Source: Acanthacorydalis orientalis (taxonomy: Eukaryota > Arthropoda > Insecta > Megaloptera > Corydalidae). Taken from it: a DNA stretch of 64,000 nt. Numbering within the stretch: position 1 is the stretch's first letter; each line of letters begins with the position of its first letter. A model generated the notes under the pieces. That model saw only the letters and a program-made list of their open reading frames with translations. It had not been told where the DNA came from and did no database searches. This document shows positions 9,791 to 21,779 of the stretch, in pieces. The DNA lies in NCBI GenBank assembly GCA_034766995.1, contig CM068320.1, positions 12,898,187 through 12,962,186 of the forward strand. Direction: 5' to 3'. The translations under genes were made by a program, and so were the position numbers.

Positions 9791-12016
9791 GGCAAAATAA
9801 AGCCATTTCGACAAATAATCGGATCGAATCACACACCACGTGTAGATAATGTCAACACACATCTAACGTCGTACGACATTATCCGTTTCGCACTTAATTT
9901 CGACTAATTATAGCCGAAAAACTGGTTGAAAAACGGGTTTTTTGGGCAAAATAAGGCTATTTTGGACAATATTCGGATCGAATCACACCCCACGTGATAG
10001 ATAATTTCCAGATGCATCTAACGATGTGTGATATGAGCCGTTTTGCACTTAATTACGAATACTTATGGCCGAAAAACTGGTTGAAAATGGGATTTTTGGG
10101 CAAAATAAGGCCATTTTGACAAATAATCGGATCGAATCATACATCACGTGATAGATAATTTAAAGTCACATCTAACGATATACGACATTACCCATTTCCC
10201 ACTTAATTTCGAATACTTATAGCCGAAAAACTGGTTGAAAATTGGGTTTTTTGGGCAGAATAAGTCTAGTTTGACAAACAATTGGATCGAATCGCACACC
10301 ACGCGGTAGTTAATTTCAAGGCGCATCTAACGATATACGGCATTACCCATTTCGCAATTAATTTAGACTACTTTTGGCCGAAAAACTGTTTGAAAAATGG
10401 GATTTTTGGGCAAAATAAGGCTATTTTGACAAATAATAGGATCGAATCACACGCCACGTGATAGATAATTTCAATACGCATCTAACGATGTGAGATATGA
10501 ACCGTTTCGCACTTAATTTCGACTAATTATAGCCGAAAAACTGGTTGAAAAACGGGTTTTTTGGGCAAAATAAGGCCATTTTGGCAAATAATCGGATCGA
10601 ATCGCACACCACGTGATAGATAATTTAAGGCGCATCTAACGATATACGACATTATCCACTTTGTACTTAATTTCGACTACTTATGGCCGAATAACTGGTT
10701 AAAAAATAAGTTTTTTGGGCAAAATAAGGCCATTTTGGAAAATAATCGGATCGAATCGCACACCACGTGATAGACAATTCCAAGACGCATCCAAAGTTGT
10801 ACGACATTAGCCGTTTCGCACTTAATTTCGAATACTTATGGCCGAAAAACTGGTTGAAAATGGGTTTTTTGGGCAAAATAAGGCCAATTTGACAAATAAT
10901 CGGATCGAATCACACCCCACGTGATAGATAATTTCAAGACGCATCTAACGGTGGACGTTATTAGCCGTATCGCACTTAATTTCGACAAATTATAGCCGAA
11001 AAACTGGTGGAGAAACGGGTTTTTTGGGTAAAATATGGCCATTTTGGACAAACATCTGATCGAATCACACACCACGTGATAGATAATTTGAAGACGCATC
11101 TAACGATATACGACTTTACCCATTTCGCACTTAATTTCGAATACTTATAGCCGAAAAACTGGTTAAAAATGGGTTTTTTGGGCAAAATAAGGCTATTTTG
11201 GAATATAATCGGATCGAATCGCACACCACGTGATAGATAATTTCCATACGCATCTAACGATATACGACTTTACCCATTTCGCACTTAATTTCGAATACTT
11301 ATAGCCGAAAAACTGGTTAAAAATGGGTTTTTTGGGCAAAATAAGGCTATTTTGGAACATAATCGTATCGAATCGCACACCACGTGATATATAATTTCAA
11401 TACGCATCTAACGTTGTACGACATTATCCGTTTCGCACTTAATTTCGACTACTTATAGCCGAAAAACTGGCTGAAAATTGGGTTTTTAGGGCAGAATAAG
11501 GCCAGTTTGACAAACAATCGGATCGAATCGCACACCACGTGATAGATAATTTCAAGACGCATCTAACGATGTGCGATATGAAGCGGTTTTCACTTAATAT
11601 CGAATACTTATGGCCGAAAAACTGGTTGAAAATGGGATTTTTGGGCAAAATAAGACCATTTTGACAAATAATCGGATCGAATCGCACACCACGTGATAGA
11701 TAATTTCAAGACGCATCTAACGATGTGAGATATGAACCGTTTCGCACTTAATTTCGACTACTTATAGCCGAAAAACTGGTTGAAAATTGGGTTTTTTGGG
11801 CAGAATAAGGCCAGTTTGACAAACAATTGGATCGAATCGCACACCACGTGATAGTTAATTTCAAGGCGCATCTAACGTTGTACGACATTATCCGTTTCGC
11901 AGTTAATTTCGACTAATTATAGCCGAAAAACTGGTTGAAAAACGGGTTTTTTGGGCAAAATAAGGCCAGTTTGGCAAATAATCGAATCGACTCGCACAAT
12001 ACGTGATAGATAATTT
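9791..12016. repeat. 155-bp satellite subfamily B (E-box type)
   Basis: About 14.5 monomers marked by CACCACGTGATAG, GTACGACATTATCC, TTTCGCACTTAATTTCGAC and GGGCAAAATAAGGCCATTTTG. Most units contain the palindromic hexamer CACGTG where subfamily A has CACGCG. The last monomer is cut at GATAGATAATTTC, where the 329-bp satellite begins. Confidence 0.85.
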
Positions 12017-13424
12017 CGATTACGCTTCGGAAAATTGCAAATTTTTTTCAATATTATCAAAATATACGCCAGACGAAAACGTGCGCGCATGTCAGTTCGG
12101 ACATATTTTGCACAGGGCCGGCGCAGTGGCCCCACAAAGTTTCAGTTTCTAGGATTTTCAACTTTTTAGAATTTTCGATATTTCAATTGCGTTTTTCAAC
12201 ACTTTATCGTGCGAATTGCGCGTTTTAAATGTCTGTACGAGAAAGTACGTGTCGAAAAGATTCGATTACGCTGAAAATATCGATAGAAAATTTTCCTCAA
12301 TTTTTCGACAAAAACGCAAAGGGGGGGGGGGTGTTCTCGAATTCTCAAAAATTTAATTTCGGAAAATTACAAAATTTTTTCAATATTATCAAAATATAGG
12401 CCAGACGAAAACGTGCGCGCATGCCAGTTCGGTCATATTTTGCACAGGGCCGGCGCAGTGGCCCCACAAAGTTTGGGTTTCTAGGATTTTCAACTTTTTA
12501 CAATTTTCGATATTTCAATTGCGTTTTTCAACACTTTATCGTGCGAATTTCGCGTTTTAAATGTCTGTACGAGAAAGTACGTGTCGAGAAGATTCGATTA
12601 CGCTGAAAATATCGATAGAAAACTTTCCTCAATTTTTCGACAAAAACGAAAAGGGGGGGGGTGTTCTCGAATTCTCAAAAAATTAATTTCGGAAAATTGC
12701 AAATTTTTTTCAATATTATCAAAATATAGGCCAGACGAAAACGTGCGCGCATACCAGTTCGGTCATATTTTGCACAGGGCCGGCGCAGTGGCCCCACAAA
12801 GTTTGGTTTTCTAGGATTTTCAACTTTTTACAATTTTCGATATTTCAATTGCGTTTTTCAACACTTTATCGTGCGAATTTCGCGTTTTAAATGTCTGTAC
12901 GAGAAAGTACGTGTAGAGAAGATTCGATTACGCTGAAAATATCGATAGAAAATTTTCCTCAATTTTTCGACAAAAACGCAAAGGGGGGGGTGTTCTCGAA
13001 TTCTCAAAAAATTAATTTCGGAAAATTGCAAATTTTTTTCAATATTATCAAAATATAGGCCAGACGAAAACGTGCGCGCATGTCAGTTCGGACATATTTT
13101 GCACAGGGCCGGCGCAGTGGCCCCACAAAGTTTGGGTTTCTAGGATTTTCAACTTTTTACAATTTTCGATATTTCAATTGCGTTTTTCAACACTTTATCG
13201 TGCGAATTGTGCGTTTTAAATGTCTGTACGAGAAAGTACGTGTCGAGAAGATTCGATTACGCTGAAAATATCGATAGAAAATTTTCCTCAATTTTTCGAC
13301 AAAAACGCAAAGGGGGGGGAAGTGTTCTCGAATTCTCAAAAAATTAATTTCGGAAAATTGCAAATTTTTTTCAATATTATCAAAATATAGGCCAGACGAA
13401 AACGTGCGCGCATGTCAGTTCGGT
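12017..13424. repeat. 329-bp satellite, left block (~4 monomers)
   Basis: The marker CGCGCATGYCAGTTCGG appears at 12089, 12421, 12751, 13080 and 13412, giving spacings of 332, 330, 329 and 332 bp. Most of the difference comes from the poly-G run, 11, 9, 8 and 8 (plus AA) long. Each monomer has TTCGGAAAATTGCAAATTTT, a GC-rich segment CAGGGCCGGCGCAGTGGCCC, an AT-rich middle, GTACGAGAAAGTACGTGTCG, ATATCGATAG, the G run and CTCGAATTCTC. The block stops inside a monomer at CAGTTCGGT. A 61-codon frame in the monomer is not supported as coding. Confidence 0.95.
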
Positions 13425-15334
13425 GTTATATCCGCCATATCCGCCATATCCGCCATATCCGCATATCCGCAAAATCCAAAAAAATGCGATTTTTGGGGGT
13501 TTTTTGTTATTTTTTGTTATTTATTATTATCTTATGATATAGAACATTAAAATACGCATCGAACAGTATGAAAATTTTGTAATTTTTTTTACATTTTGGC
13601 TATTTTAAGCATGAAAAACGTTTATTTTTGCGTATCCGTTATATCCGCATATCCGCAAAATACAAAAAAATGCGAATTTGGGGGGTTTTTGAGTTATTTT
13701 TGGTATTTATTATTATCTTATGATATAGAACATGAGAATACGCATCGAACAGTATGAAATTTTTGTCGTTTTTTTTACATTTTGGCTATTTCAAGCAAGA
13801 AAAACATTTATTTTTGCGTATCCGCCATATCCGCATATCCGCAAAATCCAATAAAATGCGATTTTTGCGGGTTTTTTAGCTATTTTTGTTATTTATTATT
13901 ATCGTATGATATAGAATATTAGAATACGCTTCGAACAGTATGAAATTTTGGTCATTTTTTTTAAATTTTGGATATTTTAAGCAAGATAAACTTTTATTTT
14001 TGCGGATATTTTGCGGATATTTCGCGGTTTTTGTGACTTTTTTGGTATCTATTATGAACCGATGTTAATTTTGACTCATATATGATATAGTACATTAAAA
14101 TACGGATCGGAAAGTATGAAATAGTTGCCATTTTTATAACATTTTGGACATTTTAGGCATGAAAAACATTTATTTTTGTTAATTTTTCGCGGTTTTTGTG
14201 AATTTTTCGGTATCAATTATGAACCTATGTTGATATGTAGGATATTGTGGTGACTAGTTAATGCTGGTCGATTCGTCTTTTAATGCTTTATGTATATTTC
14301 TAGACAAAATTGACATCGGTAAATAAAAAATGTCGGAAAAATCAAAAAAACAGCAAAATATCTGCAAAAATTTTACGTTATTCCTTCATAAAATATGCAA
14401 AATGTTATAAAACTAGCAACTATTTCATACTGTTCGATGCGTAATTTCATGTTCTATATTGTAAAAGAGACAAAATTAACATAGGTTCACAATTGATACT
14501 GAAAGAGTCACAAAAACTGCGAAATATCCGCAAAAATACAAGTTTTCTTGCTTGAAATATCCAAAATGTTATAAAAATAGTAACTATTTGAAACTGTTCG
14601 ATGCGTATTTTAATGTTCTATATCATAAATGAGACAAAAATAACATCGGTTCATAATAGATACCGAAAAAGTTACAAAAACCGCGAAATATCCGCAAAAT
14701 ATCCGCAAAAAAAACGTTTTTCTTGCTTAAAATATCCAAAATGTAAAAAAAATGCCAAAAATTTCATACTGTTCGATGCGTATTCTCATTTTCTATATCA
14801 TAAGATAATAATAAATACCAAAAATAACTCAAAAACCCCCCAAATTCGCATTTTTTTGGATTTTGCGCATATGCGGATATGGCGGATACGCAAAAATAAA
14901 CGTTTTTCTTGCTTAAAATATCCAAAATGTAAAAAAAATGACAAAAATTTCATACTGTTCGATGCGTATTCTCATGTTCTATATCATAAGATAATAATAA
15001 ATACCAAAAATAACTCAAAAACCCCCCAAAATAGCATTTTTTTGGATTTTGCGGATATGCGGATATGGCGGATACGCAAAAATAAACGTTTTTCTTGCTT
15101 AAAATATCCAAAATGTAAAAAAAATGACAAAAATTTCATACTGTTCGATGCGTATTCTCATGTTCTATATCATAAGATAATAATAAATACCAAAAATAAC
15201 TCAAAAACCACCCAAATTCGCATTTTTTTGGATTTTGCGGATATGCGGATATGGCGGATACGCGGATATTGCGGATATGGCGGATATTGCGGATATGGCG
15301 GATATTGCGGATATGGCGGATACGGCGGATAGCA
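13425..15334. repeat. Palindromic unit 1 (core +)
   Basis: It opens with four ATATCCGCC-type 9-mers directly abutting the 329-bp satellite. The forward arm holds three monomers of three classes: 'a' (GGGGGTTTTTTGTTATT), 'b' (TATCCGTTATATCCGC) and 'c' (CCAATAAAATGCG, ATCGTATGATATAG). The core module is at 14001-14715, with its axis near 14231-14250 (TGATATGTAGGATATTGTGG). The reverse arm has about three standard monomers and ends at the 9-mer axis, GGCGGATA-GCA-TATCCGCC, at 15324-15342. Confidence 0.88.
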
Positions 15335-16916
15335 TATCCGCCATATCCGCAAAATCCGCAATATCCGCCATATCCGCATATCCGCCATATCCGCCATATC
15401 CGCGTATCCGCCATATCCGCATATCCGCAAAATCCAAAAAAATACGATTTTTGGGGGTTTTTCGTTATTTTTTGTTATTTATTATTATCTTATGATATAG
15501 AACATTAAAATACGCATCGAACAGTATGAAAATTTTGTAATTTTTTTTACATTTTGGCAATTTTAAGCATGAAAAACGTTTATTTTTGCGTATCCGTTAT
15601 ATCCGCATATCCGCAAAATCCAAAAAAATGCGAAGTTGGGGGGTTTTTGAGTTATTTTTGGTATTTATTATTATCTTATGATATAGAACATGAGAATACG
15701 CATCGAACAGTATGAAATTTTTGTCATTTTTTTTACATTTTGGCTATTTCAAGCAAGAAAAACATTTATTTTTGCGTATCCGCCATATCCGCATATCCGC
15801 AAAATCCAATAAAATGCGATTTTTGCGGGTTTTTTAGCTATTTTTGTTATTTATTATTATCGTATGATATAGAATATTAGAATACGCTTCGAACAGTATG
15901 AAATTTTTGTCATTTTTTTTACATTTTGGATATTTTAAGCAAGATAAACTTTTATTTTTGCGGATATTTTGCGGATATTTCGCGGTTTTTGTGACTTTTT
16001 TGGTATCTATTATGAACCGATGTTAATTTTGACTCATATATGATATAGTACATTAAAATACGCATCGGAAAGTATGAAATAGTTGCCATTTTTATAACAT
16101 TTTGGACATTTTAGGCATGAAAAACATTTATTTTTGTTAATTTTTCGCGGTTTTTGTGACTTTTTCGGTATCAATTATGAACCTATGTTGATATGTAGGA
16201 TATTGTGGTGACTAGTTAATGCTGGTCGATTCGTCTTTTAATGCTTTATGTATATTTCTAGACAAAATTGACATCGGTAAATAATAAATGTCGGAAAAAT
16301 CAAAAAAACAGCAAAATATCTGCAAAAATTTCCGTTATTCCTTCATAAAATATGCAAAATGTTATAAAACTAGCAACTATTTCATACTGTTCGATGCGTA
16401 ATTTCATGTTCTATATTGTAAAAGAGACAAAATTAACATAGGTTCACAATTGATACTGAAAGAGTCACAAAAACTGCGAAATATCCGCAAAAATACAAGT
16501 TTTCTTGATTGAAATATCCAAAATGTTATAAAAATAGTAACTATTTGAAACTGTTCGATGCGTATTTTAATGTTCTATATCATAAATGAGACAAAAATAA
16601 CATCGGTTCATAATAGATACCGAAAAAGTTACAAAAACCGCGAAATATCCGCAAAATATCCGCAAAAAAAACGTTTTTCTTGCTTAAAATATCCAAAATG
16701 TAAAAAAAATTACAAAAATTTCATACTGTTCGATGCGTATTCTCATGTTCTATATCATAAGATAATAATAAATACCAAAAATAACTCAAAAACCCCCCAA
16801 AATCGCATTTTTTTGGATTTTGCGGATATGCGTATATGGCGGATACGCGGATATGGCGGATATGGCGGATATGCGGATATGGCGGATATTGCGGATTTTG
16901 CGGATATGGCGGATAT
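15335..16916. repeat. Palindromic unit 2 (core +)
   Basis: Forward arm 15335-15958 has classes a, b, c. The core module at 15959-16672 is offset 1957 bp from that of unit 1. The reverse arm is short (244 bp, one monomer). The closing 9-mer axis near 16917 has the opposite polarity (GGATATGCTATCC). The unit is near-identical to unit 6 (offset 9132 bp). Confidence 0.87.
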
Positions 16917-19076
16917 GCTATCCGCCGTATCCGCCATATTCGCAATATCCGCCATATCCGCAATATCCGCCATATCCGCAATATCCGCCATATCCGCAAT
17001 ATCCGCGTATCCGCCATATCCGCATATCCGCAAAATCCAAAAAAATTCGATTTTGGGGGGTTTTTGAGTTATTTTTGGTATTTATTATTATCTTATGATA
17101 TAGAACATGAGAATACGCATCGAACAGTATGAAATTTTTGTCATTTTTTTACATTTTGGATATTTTAAGCAAGAAAAACGTTTATTTTTGCGTATCCGCC
17201 ATATCCGCATATCCGCAAAATCCAAAAAAATGCGAATTTGGGGGGTTTTTGAGTTATTTTTGGTATTTAATATTATCTTATGATATAGAACATGAGAATA
17301 CGCATCGAACAGTATGAAATTTTTGTCATTTTTTTTACATTTTGGATATTTTAAGCAAGAAAAACGTTTTTTTTGCGGGTATTTTGCGGATATTTCGCGG
17401 TTTTTGTAACTTTATCGGTATCTATTATGAACCGATGTTATTTTTGTCTCATTTATGATATAGAACATTAAAATACGCATCGAACAGTTTCAAATAGTAA
17501 CTATTTTTATAACATTTTGGATATTTCAAGCAAGAAAACTTGTATTTTTGCGGATATTTCGCGGTTTTTGTGACTCTTTCGGTATCAATTGTGAACCTAT
17601 GTTAATTTTGTCTCTTTTACAATATAGAACATGAAATTACGCATTGAACAGTATGAAATAGTTGCTAGTTTTATAACATTTTGCATATTTTATGAAGAAA
17701 TAACGGAAATTTTTGCAGATATTTTGCTGTTTTTTTGATTTTTCCGACATTTATTATTTACCGATGTCAATTTTGTCTAGAAATATACATAAAGCATTAA
17801 AAGACGAATCGACCAGCATTAACTAGTCACCACAATATCCTACATATCAACATAGGTTCATAATTGATACCGAAAAAGTCACAAAAACCGCGAAAAATTA
17901 ACAAAAATAAAGGTTTTTCATGCCTAAAATGTCCAAAATGTTATAAAAATGGCAACTATTTCATACTTTCCGATGCGTATTTTAATGTACTATATCATAT
18001 ATGAGTCAAAATTAACATCGGTTCATAATAGATACCAAAAAAGTCACAAAAACCGCGAAATATCCGCAAAATATCCGCAAAAATAAAAGTTTATCTTGCT
18101 TAAAATATCCAAAATGTAAAAAAAATGACCAACATTTCATACTGTTCGAAGCGTATTCTAATATTCTATATCATACGATAATAATAAATAACAAAAATAG
18201 CTAAAAAACCCGCAAAAATCGCATTTAATTGGATTTTGCGGATATGCGGATATGGCGGATACGCAAAAATAAATGTTTTTCTTGCTTAAAATAGCCAAAA
18301 TGTAAAAAAAATGACAAAAATTTCATACTTTTCGATGCGTATTCTCATGTTCTATATCATAAGATAATAATAAATACCAAAAATAACTCAAAAACCCCCC
18401 AAATTCGCATTTTTTTGGATTTTGCGGATATGCGGATATAACGGATACGCAAAAATAAACGTTTTTCTTGCTTAAAATATCCAAAATGTAAAAAAAATGA
18501 CAAAAATTTCATACTGTTCGATGCGTATTCTCATGTTCTATATCATAAGATAATATTAAATACCAAAAATAACTCAAAAACCCCCCAAATTCGCATTTTT
18601 TTGGATTTTGCGCATATGCGGATATGGCGGATACGCAAAAATAAACGTTTTTCTTGCTTAAAATATCCAAAATGTAAAAAAAATGACAAAAATTTCATAC
18701 TGTTCGATGCGTATTCTCATGTTCTATATCATAAGATAATAATAAATACCAAAAATAACTCAAAAACCCCCCAAAATAGCATTTTTTTGGATTTTGCGGA
18801 TATGCGGATATGGCGGATACGCAAAAATAAACGTTTTTCTTGCTTAAAATATCCAAAATGTAAAAAAAATGACAAAAATTTCATACTGTTCGATGCGTAT
18901 TCTCATGTTCTATATCATAAGATAATATTAAATACCAAAAATAACTCAAAAACCCCCCAAATTCGCATTTTTTTGGATTTTGCGGATATGCGGATATGGC
19001 GGATACGCGGATATTGCGGATATGGCGGATATTGCGGATATGGCGGATATTGCGGATATGGCGGATACGGCGGATA
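16917..19076. repeat. Palindromic unit 3 (core -)
   Basis: First unit with an inverted core (module 17366-18083, GACCAGCATTAACTAGTCAC near 17813). The forward arm is about 450 bp. The reverse arm (993 bp) begins with reversed classes c and b and then continues with three standard monomers instead of class a, which suggests a recombination switch. Axis at about 19076. Confidence 0.87.
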
Positions 19077-21779
19077 GCATATCCGCCATATCCGCAAAAT
19101 CCGCAATATCCGCCATATCCGCATATCCGCCATATCCGCCATATCCGCGTATCCGCCATATCCGCGTATCCGCCATATCCGCATATCCGCAAAATCCAAA
19201 AAAATGCGAATTTGGGTGGTTTTTGAGTTATTTTTGGTATTTATTATTATCTTATGATATAGAACATGAGAATACGCATCGAACAGTATGAAATTTTTGT
19301 CATTTTTTTTACATTTTGGATATTTTAAGCAAGAAAAACGTTTATTTTTGCGTATCCGCCATATCCGCATATCCGCAAAATCCAAAAAAATGCTATTTTG
19401 GGGGGTTTTTGAGTTATTTTTGGTATTTATTATTATCTTATGATATAGAACATGAGAATACGCATCGAACAGTATGAAATTTTTGTCATTTTTTTTACAT
19501 TTTGGCTATTTCAAGCAAGAAAAACATTTATTTTTGCGTATCCGCCATATCCGCATATCCGCAAAATCCAATAAAATGCGATTTTTGCGGGTTTTTTAGC
19601 TATTTTTGTTATTTATTATTATCGTATGATATAGAATATTAGAATACGCTTCGAACAGTATGAAATTTTGGTCATTTTTTTTACATTTTGGATATTTTAA
19701 GCAAGATAAACTTTTATTTTTGCGGATATTTTGCGGATATTTCGCGGTTTTTGTGACTTTTTTGGTATCTATTATGAACCGATGTTAATTTTGACTCATA
19801 TATGATATAGTACATTAAAATACGCATCGGAAAGTATGAAATAGTTGCCATTTTTATAACATTTTGGATACTTTAGGCATGAAAAACCTTTATTTTTGTT
19901 AATTTTTCGCGGTTTTTGTGACTTTTTCGGTATCAATTATGAACCTATGTTGATATGTAGGATATTGTGGTGACTAGTTAATGCTGGTCGATTCGTCTTT
20001 TAATGCTTTATGTATATTTCTAGACAAAATTGACATCGGTAAATAATAAATGTCGGAAAAATCAAAAAAACAGCAAAATATCTGCAAAAATTTCCGTTAT
20101 TCCTTCATAAAATATGCAAAATGTTATAAAACTAGCAACTATTTCATACTGTTCGATGCGTAATTTCATGTTCTATATTGTAAAAGAGACAAATTTAACA
20201 TAGGTTCACAATTGATACCGAAAGAGTCACAAAAACCGCGAAATATCCGCAAAAATACAAGTTTTCTTGCTTGAAATATCCAAAATGTTATAAAAATAGT
20301 TACTATTTGAAACTGTTCGATGCGTATTTTAATGTTCTATATCATAAATGAGACAAAAATAATATCGGTTCATAATAGATACCGAAAAAGTTACAAAAAC
20401 CGCGAAATATCCGCAAAATATCCTCAAAAAAAACGTTTTTCTTGCTTAAAATATCCAAAATGTAAAAAAAATGACAAAAATTTCATACTGTTCGATGCGT
20501 AATCTCATGTTCTATATCATAAGATAATAATAAATACCAAATATAACTCAAAAACCCCCCAAAATCGCATTTTTTTGGATTTTGCGGATATGCGGATATG
20601 GCGGATACGCAAAAATAAACGTTTTTCTTGCTTAAAATATCCAAAATGTAAAAAAATGACAAAAATTTCATACTGTTCGATGCGTATTCTCATGTTCTAT
20701 ATCATAAGATAATAATAAATACCAAAAATAACTCAAAAACCCCCCAAATTCGCATTTTTTTGGATTTTGCGGATATGCGGATATGGCGGATACGCAAAAA
20801 TAAATGTTTTTCTTGCTTAAAATATCCAAAATGTAAAAAAATGACAAAAATTTCATACTGTTCGATGCGTATTCTCATGTTCTATATCATAAGATAATAA
20901 TAAATACCAAAAATAACTCAAAAACCCCCCAAATTCGCATTTTTTGGATTTTGCGGATATGCGGATATGGCGGATACGCAAAAATAAACGTTTTTCTTGC
21001 TTAAAATATCCAAAATGTAAAAAAAATGACAAAAATTTCATACTGTTCGATGCGTATTCTCATGTTCTATATCATAAGATAATAATAAATACCAAAAATA
21101 ACTCAAAAACCCCCCAAAATCGCAATTTTTTGGATTTTGCGGATATGCGGATATGGCGGATACGCAAAAATAAACGTTTTTCTTGCTTAAAATATCCAAA
21201 ATGTAAAAAAATGACAAAAATTTCATACTGTTCGATGCGTATTCTCATGTTCTATATCATAAGATAATAATAAATACCAAAAATAACTCAAAAACCCCCC
21301 AAATTCGCATTTTTTTGGATTTTGCGGATATGCGGATATGGCGGATACGCAAAAATAAATGTTTTTCTTGCTTAAAATATCCAAAATGTAAAAAAATGAC
21401 AAAAATTTCATACTGTTCGATGCGTATTCTCATGTTCTATATCATAAGATAATAATAAATACCAAAAATAACTCAAAAACCCCCCAAATTCGCATTTTTT
21501 GGATTTTGCGGATATGCGGATATGGCGGATACGCAAAAATAAACGTTTTTCTTGCTTAAAATATCCAAAATGTAAAAAAAATGACAAAAATTTCATACTG
21601 TTCGATGCGTATTCTCATGTTCTATATCATAAGATAATAATAAATACCAAAAATAACTCAAAAACCCCCCAAAATCGCAATTTTTTGGATTTTGCGGATA
21701 TGCGGATATGGCGGATACGCGGATATTGCGGATATGGCGGATATTGCGGATATTGCGGATATGGCGGATACGGCGGATA
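19077..21779. repeat. Palindromic unit 4 (core +)
   Basis: The core module is at 19721-20434. The reverse arm is expanded to about 1345 bp (seven monomers, 20435-21779), including a repeated three-monomer pattern of A-run and GGGGGG variants. Near-identical to unit 5 at an offset of 2685 bp. Confidence 0.87.

Larger units (their letters stand above)
7838..12016. repeat. 155-bp satellite array (~27 monomers)
   Basis: The phase marker CACCAC recurs at 7840, 7995, 8150, 8305, 8460, 8615, 8769, then 8904 after a shortened unit, and later at 9834, 9988, 10142, 10297. The period is thus 154-155 bp. Each monomer carries GATAGATAATTT, GACGCATCTAACGAT, TTTCGACTACTTAT, GCCGAAAAACTGGTTGAAAA and ATCGAATCG in order. 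Monomers differ by roughly 10-20% by eye, so the array is moderately old. Fragmentary - strand frames of 60-91 residues just follow the repeat. The satellite family is not recognised. Confidence 0.95.
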
